Positions 48,271 through 64,000 of a DNA stretch of 64,000 nucleotides are shown here, piece after piece (the first letter of the stretch is position 1; every line of letters begins with the position of its first letter). Origin of the DNA: Glandiceps talaboti (taxonomy: Eukaryota > Hemichordata > Enteropneusta > Spengelidae); contig NC_135549.1 of NCBI RefSeq assembly GCF_964340395.1, positions 23,278,842 through 23,342,841 of the forward strand, written 5' to 3'. Below the pieces are notes generated by a model. That model saw only the letters and a list, made by a program, of their open reading frames with translations, did no database searches and was not told where the DNA came from. Made by a program: the position numbers and the translations under genes.

Positions 48271-48748
48271 GGCAATCGGATAACATAAACAAAAAAATTG
48301 TACAGTCTTGCTACAATGCCATTGACGTTTTTTCAGGCACGGCCTTAGAGGGCGTCTGTTATTTAAAATTACTTCATTACATTACATAGATGAGGAACCA
48401 CCGGTTCATGAAAACAAAAAAGACATACAAAGGGCCACCCAAAGGAAGTAGCCAATGACGGAGTGATCTTCTCATTGTTCTCTATATACACATCCAAAAC
48501 TTTGAACAAAGTTAACGAAAGGAAGTTGTTATAGTGATAAAAACATTGTAAGTAAACAAAATGAATTTTCCCATACCTAAAATGCCCAACGTTATTGTCA
48601 TTTTCAATTGTATTTGATTGACATTTCTGCAACTAACCCGGATGTTTTTGGATACTTTCAGGCAAATTTCAAGACGGAGACAGTGGAACAACAACAACAA
48701 CACCCTTACCAAAAATACATATGTTAAATCTCAATTTAACTTGCATTG

Positions 48749-52994
<4,246 letters not shown>

Positions 52995-53149
52995 AACAGC
53001 ATATGTAGTATTTCTATACTGGAGTAAACAGTGTTCATTACATATGTATGTAGAGCGATATGAATAACACAGTATCAAGTAAGACACACAGGAGCCGTTA
53101 CACAGTGTTTCACGCTGTTGCGATCATCACATTTAAATGAAATAGGGGT

Positions 53150-53275
53150 ACGTGTATACAGAGAATGGAACTTCACGTTTGTGCTAGATTTGGATGAAAT
53201 GTGGGTTTACATGTAACATATTGTAACATCACCCTTTGTATCAGATTTGAATGAAATGTGAATTGAAGTTTTGTG
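53150..53275 (+). repeat. ~50-bp repeat, two units
   Basis: gctagatttggatgaaatgt and tcagatttgaatgaaatgtg units, homologous to the longer array at 58310-58530. Confidence 0.55.
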
Positions 53276-53593
53276 ATTTCCAGGTTATTGAAATTATATA
53301 TAATTCAGATTGAGATGCACTATATTTTTTTCTCATTCTCACAAGTCAAAGTACATGTTTCCTGAGTGAAGCAGCAAACTACCTCTACGTAAAGAGTACC
53401 TTTACAAAAATACCTCTAAGTAAAGAGGCTAGTGGTTTTTACGACGTTTTTATTAATATGTTCTCTGAATTTTTAACAAGAAATACCAAATAAAAGGTCA
53501 TTAAGTATTACATGTTTTCTGTTGATTCAGTATATTTGAAGTTGTGGTCATAACTTTGATGAACAATGCCCTGAGGTATTAGCATCCGTTTCC

Positions 53594-53887
<294 letters not shown>

Positions 53888-54269
53888 GACGTGTTTTAAT
53901 GATATTACTTTAAGGTATTTAACCTTGAAGGATAACCGCGTTCGATTTTATGAGGAAATAAACAATTTGACTGAATCTTTGATAGTTTGATACTGGGATT
54001 GAGTATTTCACGTATAGTTACCTGTTCAACTTTTCCGTGGTATTTGTGATTACAGTACATTTGGAGATTGAGGATTTCACAAGTATTGTTCAAACTATAT
54101 CATACAGAGTTGTGAACTTTTAATATGTTAGCAATATTAGGGTTAAGAACCCTGCACTTGTTCTAAAGCACTAAATATAAAGAACAGTAGCTGCCGTATA
54201 TAGTAGACTGAGTGACATGTTTGTTGAGAATTTAAAAAAAAATGTTTGATCAGACCTTTACTTTAATAA

Positions 54270-54595
54270 TAGACCATACATGCTTAAAATGTATATAAAT
54301 GCAATTAGTGGGTGTTAATTGTACATAAAGCAGCATGGTTTATATTGCACTGAGGTCAGTTGAAATGTTTGTCATAGTTTTGGCTCTTTAAGTATGATTT
54401 ATCTTATGCCAAGATGGTAATATTTTTCAAAGTTACATGGATAACTTTTTGTCGACTTTTTATTGTGACCTTTGGATCTCGATTGGGAGTTTTGACCTCG
54501 TTAGGTTGCCTCGCAACTCGACATTGTGTCCTATACTCCATTGAATATGTATATTAACTACAGTAAGAGCAAGATCAGTATCTATTCTGGTCTTT
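54270..54595. repeat. Segmental duplication block shared with about 59065-59486
   Basis: Shared words include agaccatacatgct, aaatgtttgtcat/acatgtttgtcaagg and ttgtg/ttctgacctttgga. It shows that copies 2 and 3 of the duplicated unit share sequence upstream of the TATA block. Confidence 0.6.
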
Positions 54596-54812
54596 CATTT
54601 TGTTATTTTAACGGTTCGTAATCCATTAAATCAGCAAAATAGTGGTGGATTCCTACTTCAATTTATTTTCTAATTGTGATAACACCTTACAAGTATCAAA
54701 TGCAGTAGATCATGGATGTGGGTGATACTTCCACTGGTCGATGTATGCCACAGGACTTTATATGTAATAAGGCAGCTCCTGTCCAAATGTAAAGAAAACA
54801 TTTCAGCTACAG
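54596..54812 (+). repeat. TATA-containing upstream block, copy 2 of 3
   Basis: Matches 42556-42755: attttaacggtt, gtgataacaccttac.agtatcaaatg, tgtatgccacaggactttat, then acatttcagctacagcc. The TATA-like element is tttatatgtaataaggcagc. Confidence 0.65.
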
Positions 54813-55014
54813 CCGTACAGCTCATAAATGTACTCCGCCGTCATAATTATGTGCAGGTGGAGGTGTCAATATTATTTTGCTGAATACATTTTGTAGCAGA
54901 CTTTGATTGTGCAACGGCCATCTTTATTTTTTCAAGTATGTGCGGCTGAAGCTGTCAAGAACCTTAGGTCACGAACATGGTTCCTTTATTTCGTATCGTT
55001 ATTTCAATGGCCTA

Positions 55015-55085
55015 TTACTAATGACATCACTTAGGTCAGTAAACCGAAAATTCTGAAAGTTCTTGATGTGTGACTGTTTGATACA
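55015..55085. repeat. Short third copy of the 44985/59893 block
   Basis: gtcagtaaaccg then gattctgaaagttcttgat-like and tgtgactgtttgat words, with a large internal deletion relative to the other copies. Confidence 0.5.
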
Positions 55086-55189
55086 CATTAAACATCAGGT
55101 TGCAATCACTACCATAGAAATCAAATGATTATGGGTATTGCAAATATAACAAAAGGGATTAATAGACAAGTGGACGGACATTCCAAAAA

Positions 55190-55320
<131 letters not shown>

Positions 55321-55384
55321 ACTGCTAAATGATTGTGTATATTACATGTATAAAGATACAAATACGGCTGGTTAGGCAGTATGA

Positions 55385-55560
55385 TAAATATACACAACTG
55401 CCTAGCAACAAGACCATATCCATAGCAATAGGGAAACGGTGATGTATGGTGAAAAATAACCACATAGGTGGTTAGGCAAGTGAATAAACATTCACAGAAT
55501 TGACAAAACTGACCAAGCAATGAAGATGCTGCCAATGACAACAGTAAAATTATGATGAAT
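55385..55560 (+). repeat. tagcaaca repeat family, array 4
   Basis: cctagcaacaagaccatatc, atagcaatagggaaac, aagtgaataaacattca. It occupies the place in the duplicate that array 3 holds in the intact gene (followed in both by gaccaagcaatg/gaccgagcaatgg). Confidence 0.7.
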
Positions 55561-55849
55561 ATAAACATTTTTAGCACACAACGGCTATTGGGTTTGGTCT
55601 GTCTGTCTGTCCATCTGGCCATCCATCCGTGTGTGCATTCACCCTGATATCTCTGGTATTCACTAACTGATTTCAACCAAACCTGGCACAAAGGTAAAAT
55701 ACCATGTGAGACATATGCAGTCATTTTGTCTTACGACTGAATCAAATAGCAAAGTTTGGGTTATCTACATAGTTTTTCCAATTAAACATTTCAAGTGATA
55801 ACATTTTAACGGGTTTGACTATGAGAGGGAATATGCAAGTCACTATTCG

Positions 55850-56396
55850 TGACTTGACCTGTATAGCAAAATAGCTATATTTTGCCAGTTAACTCCAACA
55901 GGTTGATAACTAGGGACATCACTGAAGTGTCTGCCCTCACATTATCAAAATTATGAACTTTCGAATGAAACCATTAACTTTGACCTTGACAAACGTTTTA
56001 AAAAGTGAAATGAAATCATTTTTTTCGTACTACATTAAATCAAGAAGTTGAATCCACAAATAGACCATTTAAATGTCTAAACCCCAAATGTCAACTTTTC
56101 TTTTTATATCTCGACCTTTGACTTTGACCTCCGTATTCAAGATCAAATAAAAAATTGGTCAAAAAATTGTGAGGGTTCGTATCTAGAGACACTTTTCAAA
56201 TTTGCTCAATAACACACCAGTTGGGGAACTATGTCTTCTGATCAATGAAGGTTTGTTCAAATAAAAATAACACATAAGCGATACAGTTGTGGTACAACGC
56301 CATAGGTACTATTTTGAATTGAAAGCAAAGACTTAAAGCGACAACATGAAGGGTCTACAGTTTAACATCATGTAAGAGAGATAAAAAGATAAACAG
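55850..56396 (+). repeat. Duplicated SLC16 intron 2 sequence
   Basis: Matches 50385-50990: gacctgtatagcaaaat, agtgtct.ccctcacattatca, tttctttttatatct.gaccttt, cacaccagttg.ggaa. The match ends just before the CT tract and first part of exon 3, which are absent here. Confidence 0.75.
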
Positions 56397-57268
56397 GTAT
56401 AGCGTTCACTGGTGCCAGTGTTGGTGTTATGGTAATTCCACCATTAGGACAATTCGTCATTGATATGTATGGTTGGCGTGGTGCCATGCTAATTTTTGCA
56501 GGAATTTATACTAATATATTTGATTCAGCTGCACTGATAAAACCAGTTGTGCATACCCAATCTAACAGCAATAGTCGGTCTAGAAATAACCACAAAGTTA
56601 CTTGTATAAGTTGCTGTAGAGTTTTCGGTTTTCATTTACTTAGAAAATATCCAACCATAAATTTGTTCCTCGTCAGTCAACTATTTCTCGATTACAATTT
56701 CCAGGTAAACATGATTTATATGATTCCGCTAGCTATCAATCATGGTGTACCTGCCATGAATGCATGCACCTTGATGTCTGTCTTTGGATCTAGCATGATA
56801 GTTGGAAGATTGCCACACGGCTGGGTTGTAGACAAAAGATTCATTTCTCCGTTAAATGTATTGGCAATAAGCATGAGTTGTTTTGGAGCATTTACATACA
56901 TGCTGGCTGCTTGTAAAAGTTACATCTGTATGGCAGTCAGCTGTGCAGGGTTGGGGCTTTGCCAGGGAATATTTATGCCAATATCTGCTGTGGTAAACGA
57001 TATGGTAGAACCCAATGACTTTGCTGGTATGTTTGGCTTATCGATGCTGTTTATGGGGATTGGTGAAACAGTAGCATTGCCACTTTCAGGTAAGCATAAT
57101 ACACCTTGTATCGAAAGTCAAGTTTTTTTGGATTTCGAACTTTATCTATTTTAACTTTTGAGGAAAGACATTGAGAATAACCTCTTTAGAAGGGCATTTG
57201 ATTCTGTGTGTTTACTTGTTCAAAACATATTGAAGATTACGTACTGGATTCAGGCTCTTTAGGTAATT

Positions 57269-57355
<87 letters not shown>

Positions 57356-57665
57356 GATGCCTACACGTCTAATTCTAGACGTTTTTCTTAAAGTTGTCTT
57401 TCTCAAAATGCACAAAGCAATCATTATAGTAGTAGTTTCGCTCAAGAATAATATACTAACAATGTTGTCTTTTGTAGGATTGGTTTATGAGACAGTCCAT
57501 TTACCCAATCCGATATATTTCATCTCGGGGTCATTGATGATGCTTGCCAGAATTCTGTTGATAATACTCTCAGTTGGACGTAAGTGGTGTTGTCAGTCTG
57601 ATGACAATGACGACGGGAACACAAAGTCTGGTGAAGGGGAGATTGAGAATATCAATTTGGATTAA
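56397..57665 (+). pseudogene. Truncated SLC16 paralogue (exons 3' and 4' only)
   Basis: Coding blocks 56397-57089 and 57478-57665 (TAA) are a diverged copy of exons 3 and 4 of the upstream SLC16 gene. The donor, acceptor and phase 1 are kept. Both blocks are open throughout, including GWRGAMLIFAGIY, IVGRLPHGWVVDK and ISGSLMMLARILL. The first ~83 nt of exon 3 (the YFRKRHALAS signature), the CT tract and exons 1-2 are missing, and no start exon was found between 52557 and 56396. The left edge reads aaacag|gtatagcg, which could act as an acceptor in phase 1, matching the exon 2 donor of the upstream gene. Either a young pseudogene or an alternative 3' module; sequence cannot decide. Confidence 0.8.
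57273..57352 (+). repeat. (TA)n microsatellite in duplicated intron 3
   Basis: About 39 TA units. The orthologous site in the intact gene (52227-52241) has about seven. Both are followed by acgtctaattctagacg. Confidence 0.97.
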
Positions 57666-58309
57666 AGGAATATCTCCCTGTTACAAATGTACAATATTTT
57701 TCTGGCCATTTCATAGTCATGGTCAACATTAACCGATGAGTTATAAGAAGTCTTCGTGGGAAACACTGTCCCAACTACAAATGTATACGAATGTATTTTC
57801 TAGCTATTTAATAATAACAGAGATTGTCAAAGAACACGATAGCTGAAATTTCTACATTAATACTCAGCTATAACTTATACAATTCGGAGTTATACATAAT
57901 TTAGCAGAATTTATATTTAGTGTATGACAGTATCGTGATATGTAATATGGAACCCTGAAAGTCAGGATTTAGATTTAATCTAGTACTAGCGATGAAAAGA
58001 TTATATACATGGATAATATCAGTGGAAATATTTTAAATATTGGGTCTCTGTTTATCACGATAGTTATTTATACAGATTGTTGATTTGCTGAGTAAATAGC
58101 TGCAATTTGGTACAAAATAAGTTAACAAATAAAACACCAAAAGCAATCGTCATAGTTCCCTGTTTATGAATAATAACCTTTGTCCTGGATTAAAGAGATA
58201 TTCACCAGTTAAAATACGATAGAATCGAATCTGTATGCACTCTATTACGCTGTTGTACATCATTTAATTCCCATAACAAATGTCATTCTATTAGAATTGA
58301 CTGAGCAAT

Positions 58310-58530
58310 TTCGAAATATCACCTTTGTGGTAGATTTCAATGAAATATTGGTATACATATACGGAATGTCACCTTTGTGTCAGATTTGAATGAACTATTC
58401 GTATACATACACAGAACGCCACCTTTATGCCAGATGTCAATTAAATATTGGTTTACATATACAGCTTTGTGCCAGGTTTGAATGAATGGAATGTGGGTTC
58501 ACATATACGGAACGTGACCTGTGTGCTACA
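58310..58530 (+). repeat. ~50-bp minisatellite, about 4.5 units
   Basis: Units share cacctttgtg.cagat.t.aatgaa and atacatatac. Units start near 58315, 58366, 58416, 58466 and 58511. Confidence 0.85.
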
Positions 58531-59064
58531 TTATGAAGTGCAGGAAACAACTTAGCCGAAATATACCCGATGAAAATGCTAATGCTGAGGCTAAAACGTA
58601 GTTTGAACTATAAAGTTGTTTGAAATAATAACTTGAATTATAGATAATAGGCGATAGAAATCCCAACATGACAAAGTATAGTATCTCCAATATTAAACTT
58701 CGAGATCATGTCGTTGTACAGGCTTATAATGTGATAAAATTAAGAGATCACGCAAACTTCACGGAACATACTTTGGGGTATTCATCGAAAAGTAGACATT
58801 GTGTAAGATGTTATCATTTGATTTTCACTCAACATGTCCTCATTTTCTTAGAAGTCACTCAGTTTAAAGTAAATGTCACTTATGCTGGTCTAGTACCAAC
58901 ATAATTAACAATTCCCTAGGTGAATGAGGCTCAACATGGCAGAAAATGCTCAAATTTTGACATTTCGAAGTCGAATAACCTTGACGCTTTTCATTTTATT
59001 TCTAAAATTCGCCTGCATGTCGAGCAAACACACAGAGAGAAACTATATAAGGATGAAATATGCT
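58531..59064. other. Spacer, no supported gene
   Basis: Open frames of about 80 codons here have no splice or domain support. Confidence 0.35.
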
Positions 59065-59486
59065 TGATTAGACCATACATGCTGAATAAATATGAATGCG
59101 ATTACTTTACAGTGGATTCATTGGTCATTCACAGACCCTATATAAAACATTTCGTGTATGGTTAATGATTAATTCAATGGAGGCGGTAATTTGTAAAGCA
59201 GAGTTCATTTGACATGTTTGTCAAGGTTATGGCACTTTAGGTGTGATCATTGAAAGACCTGACCTCTGACGTGTACATGAGAATGTTTATTTAAGATTTT
59301 TGTTGTCAATTATTTGTATTCTGACCCTTGGACCTAGATGTATAAGAACTAAGTTCACGAGTAGGCAGTGGAGGGGAACCTCGCCTTTATATGGTTCAAC
59401 CTAATTGTAATACATCTCGACTCGACACTTTTACATATGTAGTTACTCAAGCAAGATATGTAACCACGTCTATCCAGAGAATTCAT

Positions 59487-59676
59487 GTTATTTAACGGAT
59501 TGTAGCCCATAAAATCAGCGAAATATCTGGTGAGTGTTTTCCCACCATAAGTTATTTTGCACTATTGTGATAGATCACAGCGTACATTTACAATTATCAA
59601 GCGCACTATTAGATTATGCCACAGGAATTTATATAAGGCAACCCCTTTTGACATGTAAACAAAACATTTCAGCTAA
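59487..59676 (+). repeat. TATA-containing upstream block, copy 3 of 3
   Basis: Matches 42556-42755 and 54596-54812. TATA-like tttatataaggcaacc, then aaaacatttcagct. Confidence 0.65.
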
Positions 59677-59892
59677 TGAACTTGGTCATCATAGTTTTAT
59701 GCAGGTGGAGGTGCCTCATTTGTCAATACTATTTTGTTGAAGAGTCGATGAATGAATTTTGTGGCAGACTTTGACTGTACAGTGGCCATTCTGTATTAGT
59801 TCGAGTCTGCGCATTTGAGGCCGTCAAGAACCTTAGGTCGGGAACAGTGATCGATTACTTCATATCATTGTTTTAACGACATCACACACTAA

Positions 59893-60205
59893 AGTAAGTC
59901 AGTATACTAATTTCATAAATGTCTGTAAACACACTCTATAGCTTATCAATCTAGCAATGTATTGAATAACAAGCAGAATGCAGTACTGGGGGCATGCAAG
60001 AAGAGAATATGGAGAGAGGGGCACCAAAAGAAGGGGGGGGGGGATTCTGAAAGTTCTTGATTTGTGACTTTTTGATGAAATGAAATTAAATCTTGGGTGT
60101 TGTCGTTTAAGCATATGTAAATTTGAACATTTTTTCTTGCAGCGTGCAACAAGTTTTTTTTACCTATGTGACACATGACTGATGAGGGTGATAGCAAGAC
60201 ATTGT

Positions 60206-60239
<34 letters not shown>

Positions 60240-60391
60240 AGCCTGTGCTTTAAATCAGAATGAGGCGAGTAATATATGCACAGAGAGTAAAATTGTTAAA
60301 GAAGGTATTAAAGAACACAGTCATGTAAGCTAGGGCTTTGAATTATGTATATGGTCTGGTCTCCTGCATGTCTACATTTTTCAAAATGTTT
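59893..60391. repeat. Segmental duplication block, copy of 44985-45830
   Basis: It follows the same order of words as 44985-45387, then a short TCTG run (60206-60238), then cagagagtaa, ttgaattatgt.tat and catgtct. The match stops where the LINE begins. Confidence 0.7.
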
Positions 60392-63130
60392 TCACCATGG
60401 GAGGGGACATTTGTCCCCTACAGCAGCCCCCATTTTTGTATATAATATGCACATGTGAACAAATAACCCAGCAGAACATAAGTGCTCCAGTAGGCCAATC
60501 AAATGATTCACTGCAGCTAAAATGAAGAAAATAAAAAGAGCCATCAGTAATAGCCCAGTGAGAAGGAAACCATGCGACCGGCCTTTGAAGGCTTGGAGAC
60601 CAGTGCCAGAGATGTCCCCAGCAACATAATCAGGAAGACTGTTCCATATCCGGACAGCCAAATGGATGAAGCTTTTGCCCAGTGAGTAGGTTCTAGCAAC
60701 TGAGATGATGAGTGCATGGTCTGGCATGGGTGTACTAGACCGAGTTACACGTCGTCTATCCAGTGGAGGAGGAAGCATGGTATACAGATCTGTTGGGCAC
60801 TGCCTGGTGTGCATTTTGTACAGTACTGACATCACTGCAGCAATCTGTCGTCTATGGGTTAGACTAGCTAGATGGAAAATTGAGTGCAGGCAGTGGCTTC
60901 TTCAACACCTATGATCTTGAGTGCCTTCTTCTGGATGTTGTCGAGTTGGCTGAGGGTAGGTAATGAAACATTTATCCGACACAGAGATGCATATTCCATG
61001 ACACTGCTTTGTATACCGTTGCTCTGCCTATGGGATCAAGCTTGTTGGATACTTTTCTCAAAGCGCCAAGTTTCTGTCCAGCTCTGGTGGTAATGGATGA
61101 GATGTGTTTGGACCAAGCAATCTTGCTGTTGATGATTACATCTAGAATTTCATGCTCGACCTTCGCAGCTAGCTGACAGTCTCCAAAGTACACATTCAAT
61201 TTGGATGGGGTTCGCTTTCTTGATATTATTACACTTTGTTGGCTCAAATGTGACCTTCCATCCATCAGCCCAAGATTTCATCCCATCAAGACCTCTGTTG
61301 AGACTAACTGCAACTTCGTTTCTGTCCTTAAGTGAGGGTATAGGAGCATACAGTGTTTAGTCGTCAGCATACAGGTAGAGTTTGTTCTCACACACATCTA
61401 CGAGATCATCAATGAAGATAGAGAACAGAAGTTGCCGAAGTATAGATCCCTGAGGCATGGAAGCATTGGTGAAGGGCGCTTCTGAGTCCTGGCCTGACAA
61501 GACAACTGTAATTGATCTCTCAGGTAGGTAACTCTGTAACCATCTAGACAGGTTTCCAGAGACACCCTTGGACACGAGTTTGGCTCGAAGTCCATTGTGC
61601 CACACCTTGTCAAAAGCTCCTTTTATATCCAAAGCTATAACATGTACCTCTTCTCGTTTGTCCAAGGTATTGTTCCATTTCTATGAGAGAATCGTGAGAA
61701 GATCTGCTGTGTTGTGGCCTGGTCTGAAACCAAACTTTCTGCTAGATATCAGGTTGTTCTGAAACATGTAGCTTTGTGGTTGTTTGTTGACTACTGCTTC
61801 CATGACTTTGCTGATAATACAGAGCAGCGATTGATATGGGCCGGTACTCTGAAGGGTCAGATCTGGTGTCCCTTTTATGGATAGGTGAGACAGTGGCTGT
61901 TTTCCACTGGCTCAGAAATACTCCACATGAGAAGCATAGATTGAAAAGGCGACACAGGGGACTTGCAAGTTCCGTGCTGCACTCTTTGAGGACTCTGGCG
62001 AGAATTTGTTCAGGGCCAGTTGCTTTGTCGGGTGCAAGCTGTTTCAACAGTCTTTTGATGATCTTAGGCTTGGAGATGGTGTTAATAATAGCTGTGGATT
62101 GGTCAAGATGTTTGGGCAGTAGCACCTGCATCTGGTAGATGGCATTTCTCTGCAAAGGCCTTGCAGAACACTTCAGCTTTCCCCCCCTGTTGTGATGTGG
62201 GCAACATCATCATGAATGATGACTAGAATATCAGAGTGAGCAGCTCTGCCAGCAAGTGAGTTATCAACTCTTCCACCACTTCTTACTGCTAAGATTGTTG
62301 TTGTTGGTAAGGTCCTCTTTGAGTTTGGTGTTGTAGTTCCTTCTAGCCTCTTACTCTGCCATGCATGTTGTAAGATTGTCTTGCTTTAGTAAATTTCTCC
62401 TTGTTGGCAGTTGTGTTGTCCTGTTTAAGCTGACGACAAATTCGGCATTTCTTTCTTGCAGCCCTCTTGCATTTGTCATTGAACCAAGCTTTGTCACCCG
62501 TCTTTATGACGATGTTTTGCTAGGAATGTATAGGTCCATGGCATCACAGATGTAAAAAGTAGTGGAAGAAGCAGGTAAATCTGTGAGAACAAGGTCAAGG
62601 ATTTGGTCCCCTGTTGTTTGATCGTTTACTATTTGTTCCAAGCCAAGGTAATTAGCAAGCTGAAGTGTCCGGCATCCAGCAGTGTTTGTGCTATGGCTTC
62701 CTAGCCAGTCTTCATGGTGTACATTGAAGTCACCCACAAGCCTGACAGAGTGAACTCCAAACTTTAACATGGTGTTAGAGTCTAAGTAGTCAATGATGTC
62801 ATTATTAGCACTGGATGGTCAGTATACAGCTCCTACAAGTAACTTCTGGGATTGACGAGTTACTGAAAGCCAAATAAGTTCCAGGTCTTTAAGATATCTT
62901 AGTGGGTCATGGTGGAGGACAACTCCTTCTAAGCAATATACAGCAATACCACCTCCTGATGTTCCAGTCCTGTCTTTCCGGCAGCACACGGTATAACTTG
63001 GGATTGTAATGCAGTCAGCACCATCTTGGACAGCTGAGTCAAGGAAAGTTTTCACTATTATGACAATGGTTGGTACTTTCTCCATGCATAGGTTTGCAAG
63101 TTCTCTGATGTTAGATTGTAGGCCACAGAT
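60392..63130 (-). mobile_element. Jockey/CR1-like non-LTR retrotransposon, inactive
   Basis: Read on the minus strand, ORF2 parts appear in order. Endonuclease pieces come first (TIPSYTVCCRKDRTGTSGGG, about 63015-62955; VGDFNVHHEDWLGSH, about 62735-62690; ILDLVLTDLP). Reverse transcriptase follows: PDKATGPEQILARVLKE (about 62030), LDIKGAFDKVWHNGLRAKL (about 61640-61585), MPQGSILRQLLFSIFIDD and LYLYADD (about 61375-61357). The C-terminal block is TRSSTPMPDHALIISVARTY…IRIWNSLP (about 60750-60630). Frameshifts break it into at least six pieces, and a TAA follows the YADD codons directly. PQGSILRQ replaces the usual QGSxLGP. The element is about 2.7 kb, so the 5' part is missing or unrecognised. 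Confidence 0.9.
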
Positions 63131-64000
63131 ACATCGTTTCCGTTGAGATCTGTCCTTTCGAGGCTTGGCTTGTTTTTCGTAGCAAAATGAAGACAGGTAT
63201 AAGGGAAACTAACCCTTGCCCCCAGTCACACTTGAACAGTGTGGCAGAGGTATGCATTATACATGACCTGATCTGAATGCATCAGTTGACTCGTAACAGA
63301 TCGTGTTCAGAAGAAGAACCACTTGGTCAAGGATGGAGTGATCAGTGCTTTATATGTACCGCCACTACCCCATGCTGATGATGATTTCCAGGGAAATCAA
63401 GAGTGATCAATATATGAATGTGAATATGAATGTATTACATATCAAGACATCATTGAACAAAAGTGAGGCACGTTTTTCGTGTCTTTAAAACATGATGCTC
63501 CCCTGTTTAAATATTTCAATAATAAACATGAGTTAAAATGCTGTCAGAGATGAAAAAGGACAAGTCCCAGAATCAATGGTAAGGACTTGATGCCACATTC
63601 ACAATTTCAGTAATCTAAAAAGCATAATTCGTTTCCTACATTAGTTAATTGGCAGGCCTGAAAGCCAGAACTACAAGACAATAGATGGGTGCTCTACTGA
63701 TATTATTGGGACCTAGGTCAACATCCCCACTTCACCATATGTATCCCTAATATCCATGTTGTTTCCCCTTCACCCCTGTGAAACACATCCCTCTCCTTAC
63801 ACTTTAGATAACAATTGATTCACTGCATGGTAAATGATGTATGTAAAGAGAGCTCACAAAAGAACAAACGACAGTAAACGTAACAGCCAAAGATAAAGTG
63901 CAAAGTGTACACTACATTGGATTCTAATAAGATTGATACACGCTGGTGATGTCGGAGTTTTACCACCACGGACGTTGTGATTTTCGGCCTCAGAAGGCGA
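63131..64000. other. Right end of window
   Basis: It may contain the 5' part of the LINE (up to about 63200). Beyond that no exon, repeat or RNA gene is supported. Confidence 0.35.

Noticed and set aside
60705-62555. Plus-strand open frames over the LINE
   Set aside because: Shadows of the minus-strand retrotransposon ORF2.

Overview
This is eukaryotic, animal-type DNA. Genes are split by introns with GT-AG borders, intergenic space is AT-rich, and microsatellites are very dense, interrupted by SINE, LINE and foldback elements. The gene content (TMEM209, an SLC16 transporter cluster, jockey/CR1-like retroposons, a TTAGGG-type telomere tract) fits a non-vertebrate bilaterian, probably a marine invertebrate such as a hemichordate, cephalochordate or lophotrochozoan. 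The species cannot be fixed from the sequence. No operon, CRISPR array or other prokaryotic system is present.

Layout. (1) 368-10439, plus strand: a complete 13-exon TMEM209 gene (587 aa), with a SINE, a G-run and a long TCTG array in its introns. (2) 10440-18246: gene-poor, with a large foldback element and a 51-bp minisatellite. (3) 34962-18247, minus strand: a 13-exon gene for an FHA-like plus helical-repeat protein of at least 852 codons that I could not assign to a named family. Its introns hold a 21-bp minisatellite and at least four copies of a foldback repeat. (4) 35-37.8 kb: microsatellite-rich spacer. (5) 37820-40171, plus strand: a small two-exon gene for a putative secreted 129-aa protein. 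(6) 40.2-48.7 kb: microsatellites, a 50-60 bp minisatellite, and two dead LINE fragments. (7) 48749-52556, plus strand: a complete four-exon SLC16 (monocarboxylate-transporter family) gene of 436 aa. (8) 54.2-58.5 kb: a diverged tandem duplicate of that locus that kept only the 3' two thirds of the coding region, still open and still with matching splice phases. (9) 59.0-60.39 kb: a third, truncated copy of the flanking DNA, abutting a minus-strand jockey/CR1-like LINE (60392-63130) that has a stop codon directly after its YADD catalytic motif.

The genes do not form an obvious pathway. TMEM209 is a nuclear-envelope protein, the FHA-like protein is probably a scaffold, and the SLC16 cluster is membrane transport. 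The most informative structure is the SLC16 segmental duplication series. A truncated but open paralogue carries an in-phase candidate splice acceptor, and TATA-like upstream blocks recur three times.
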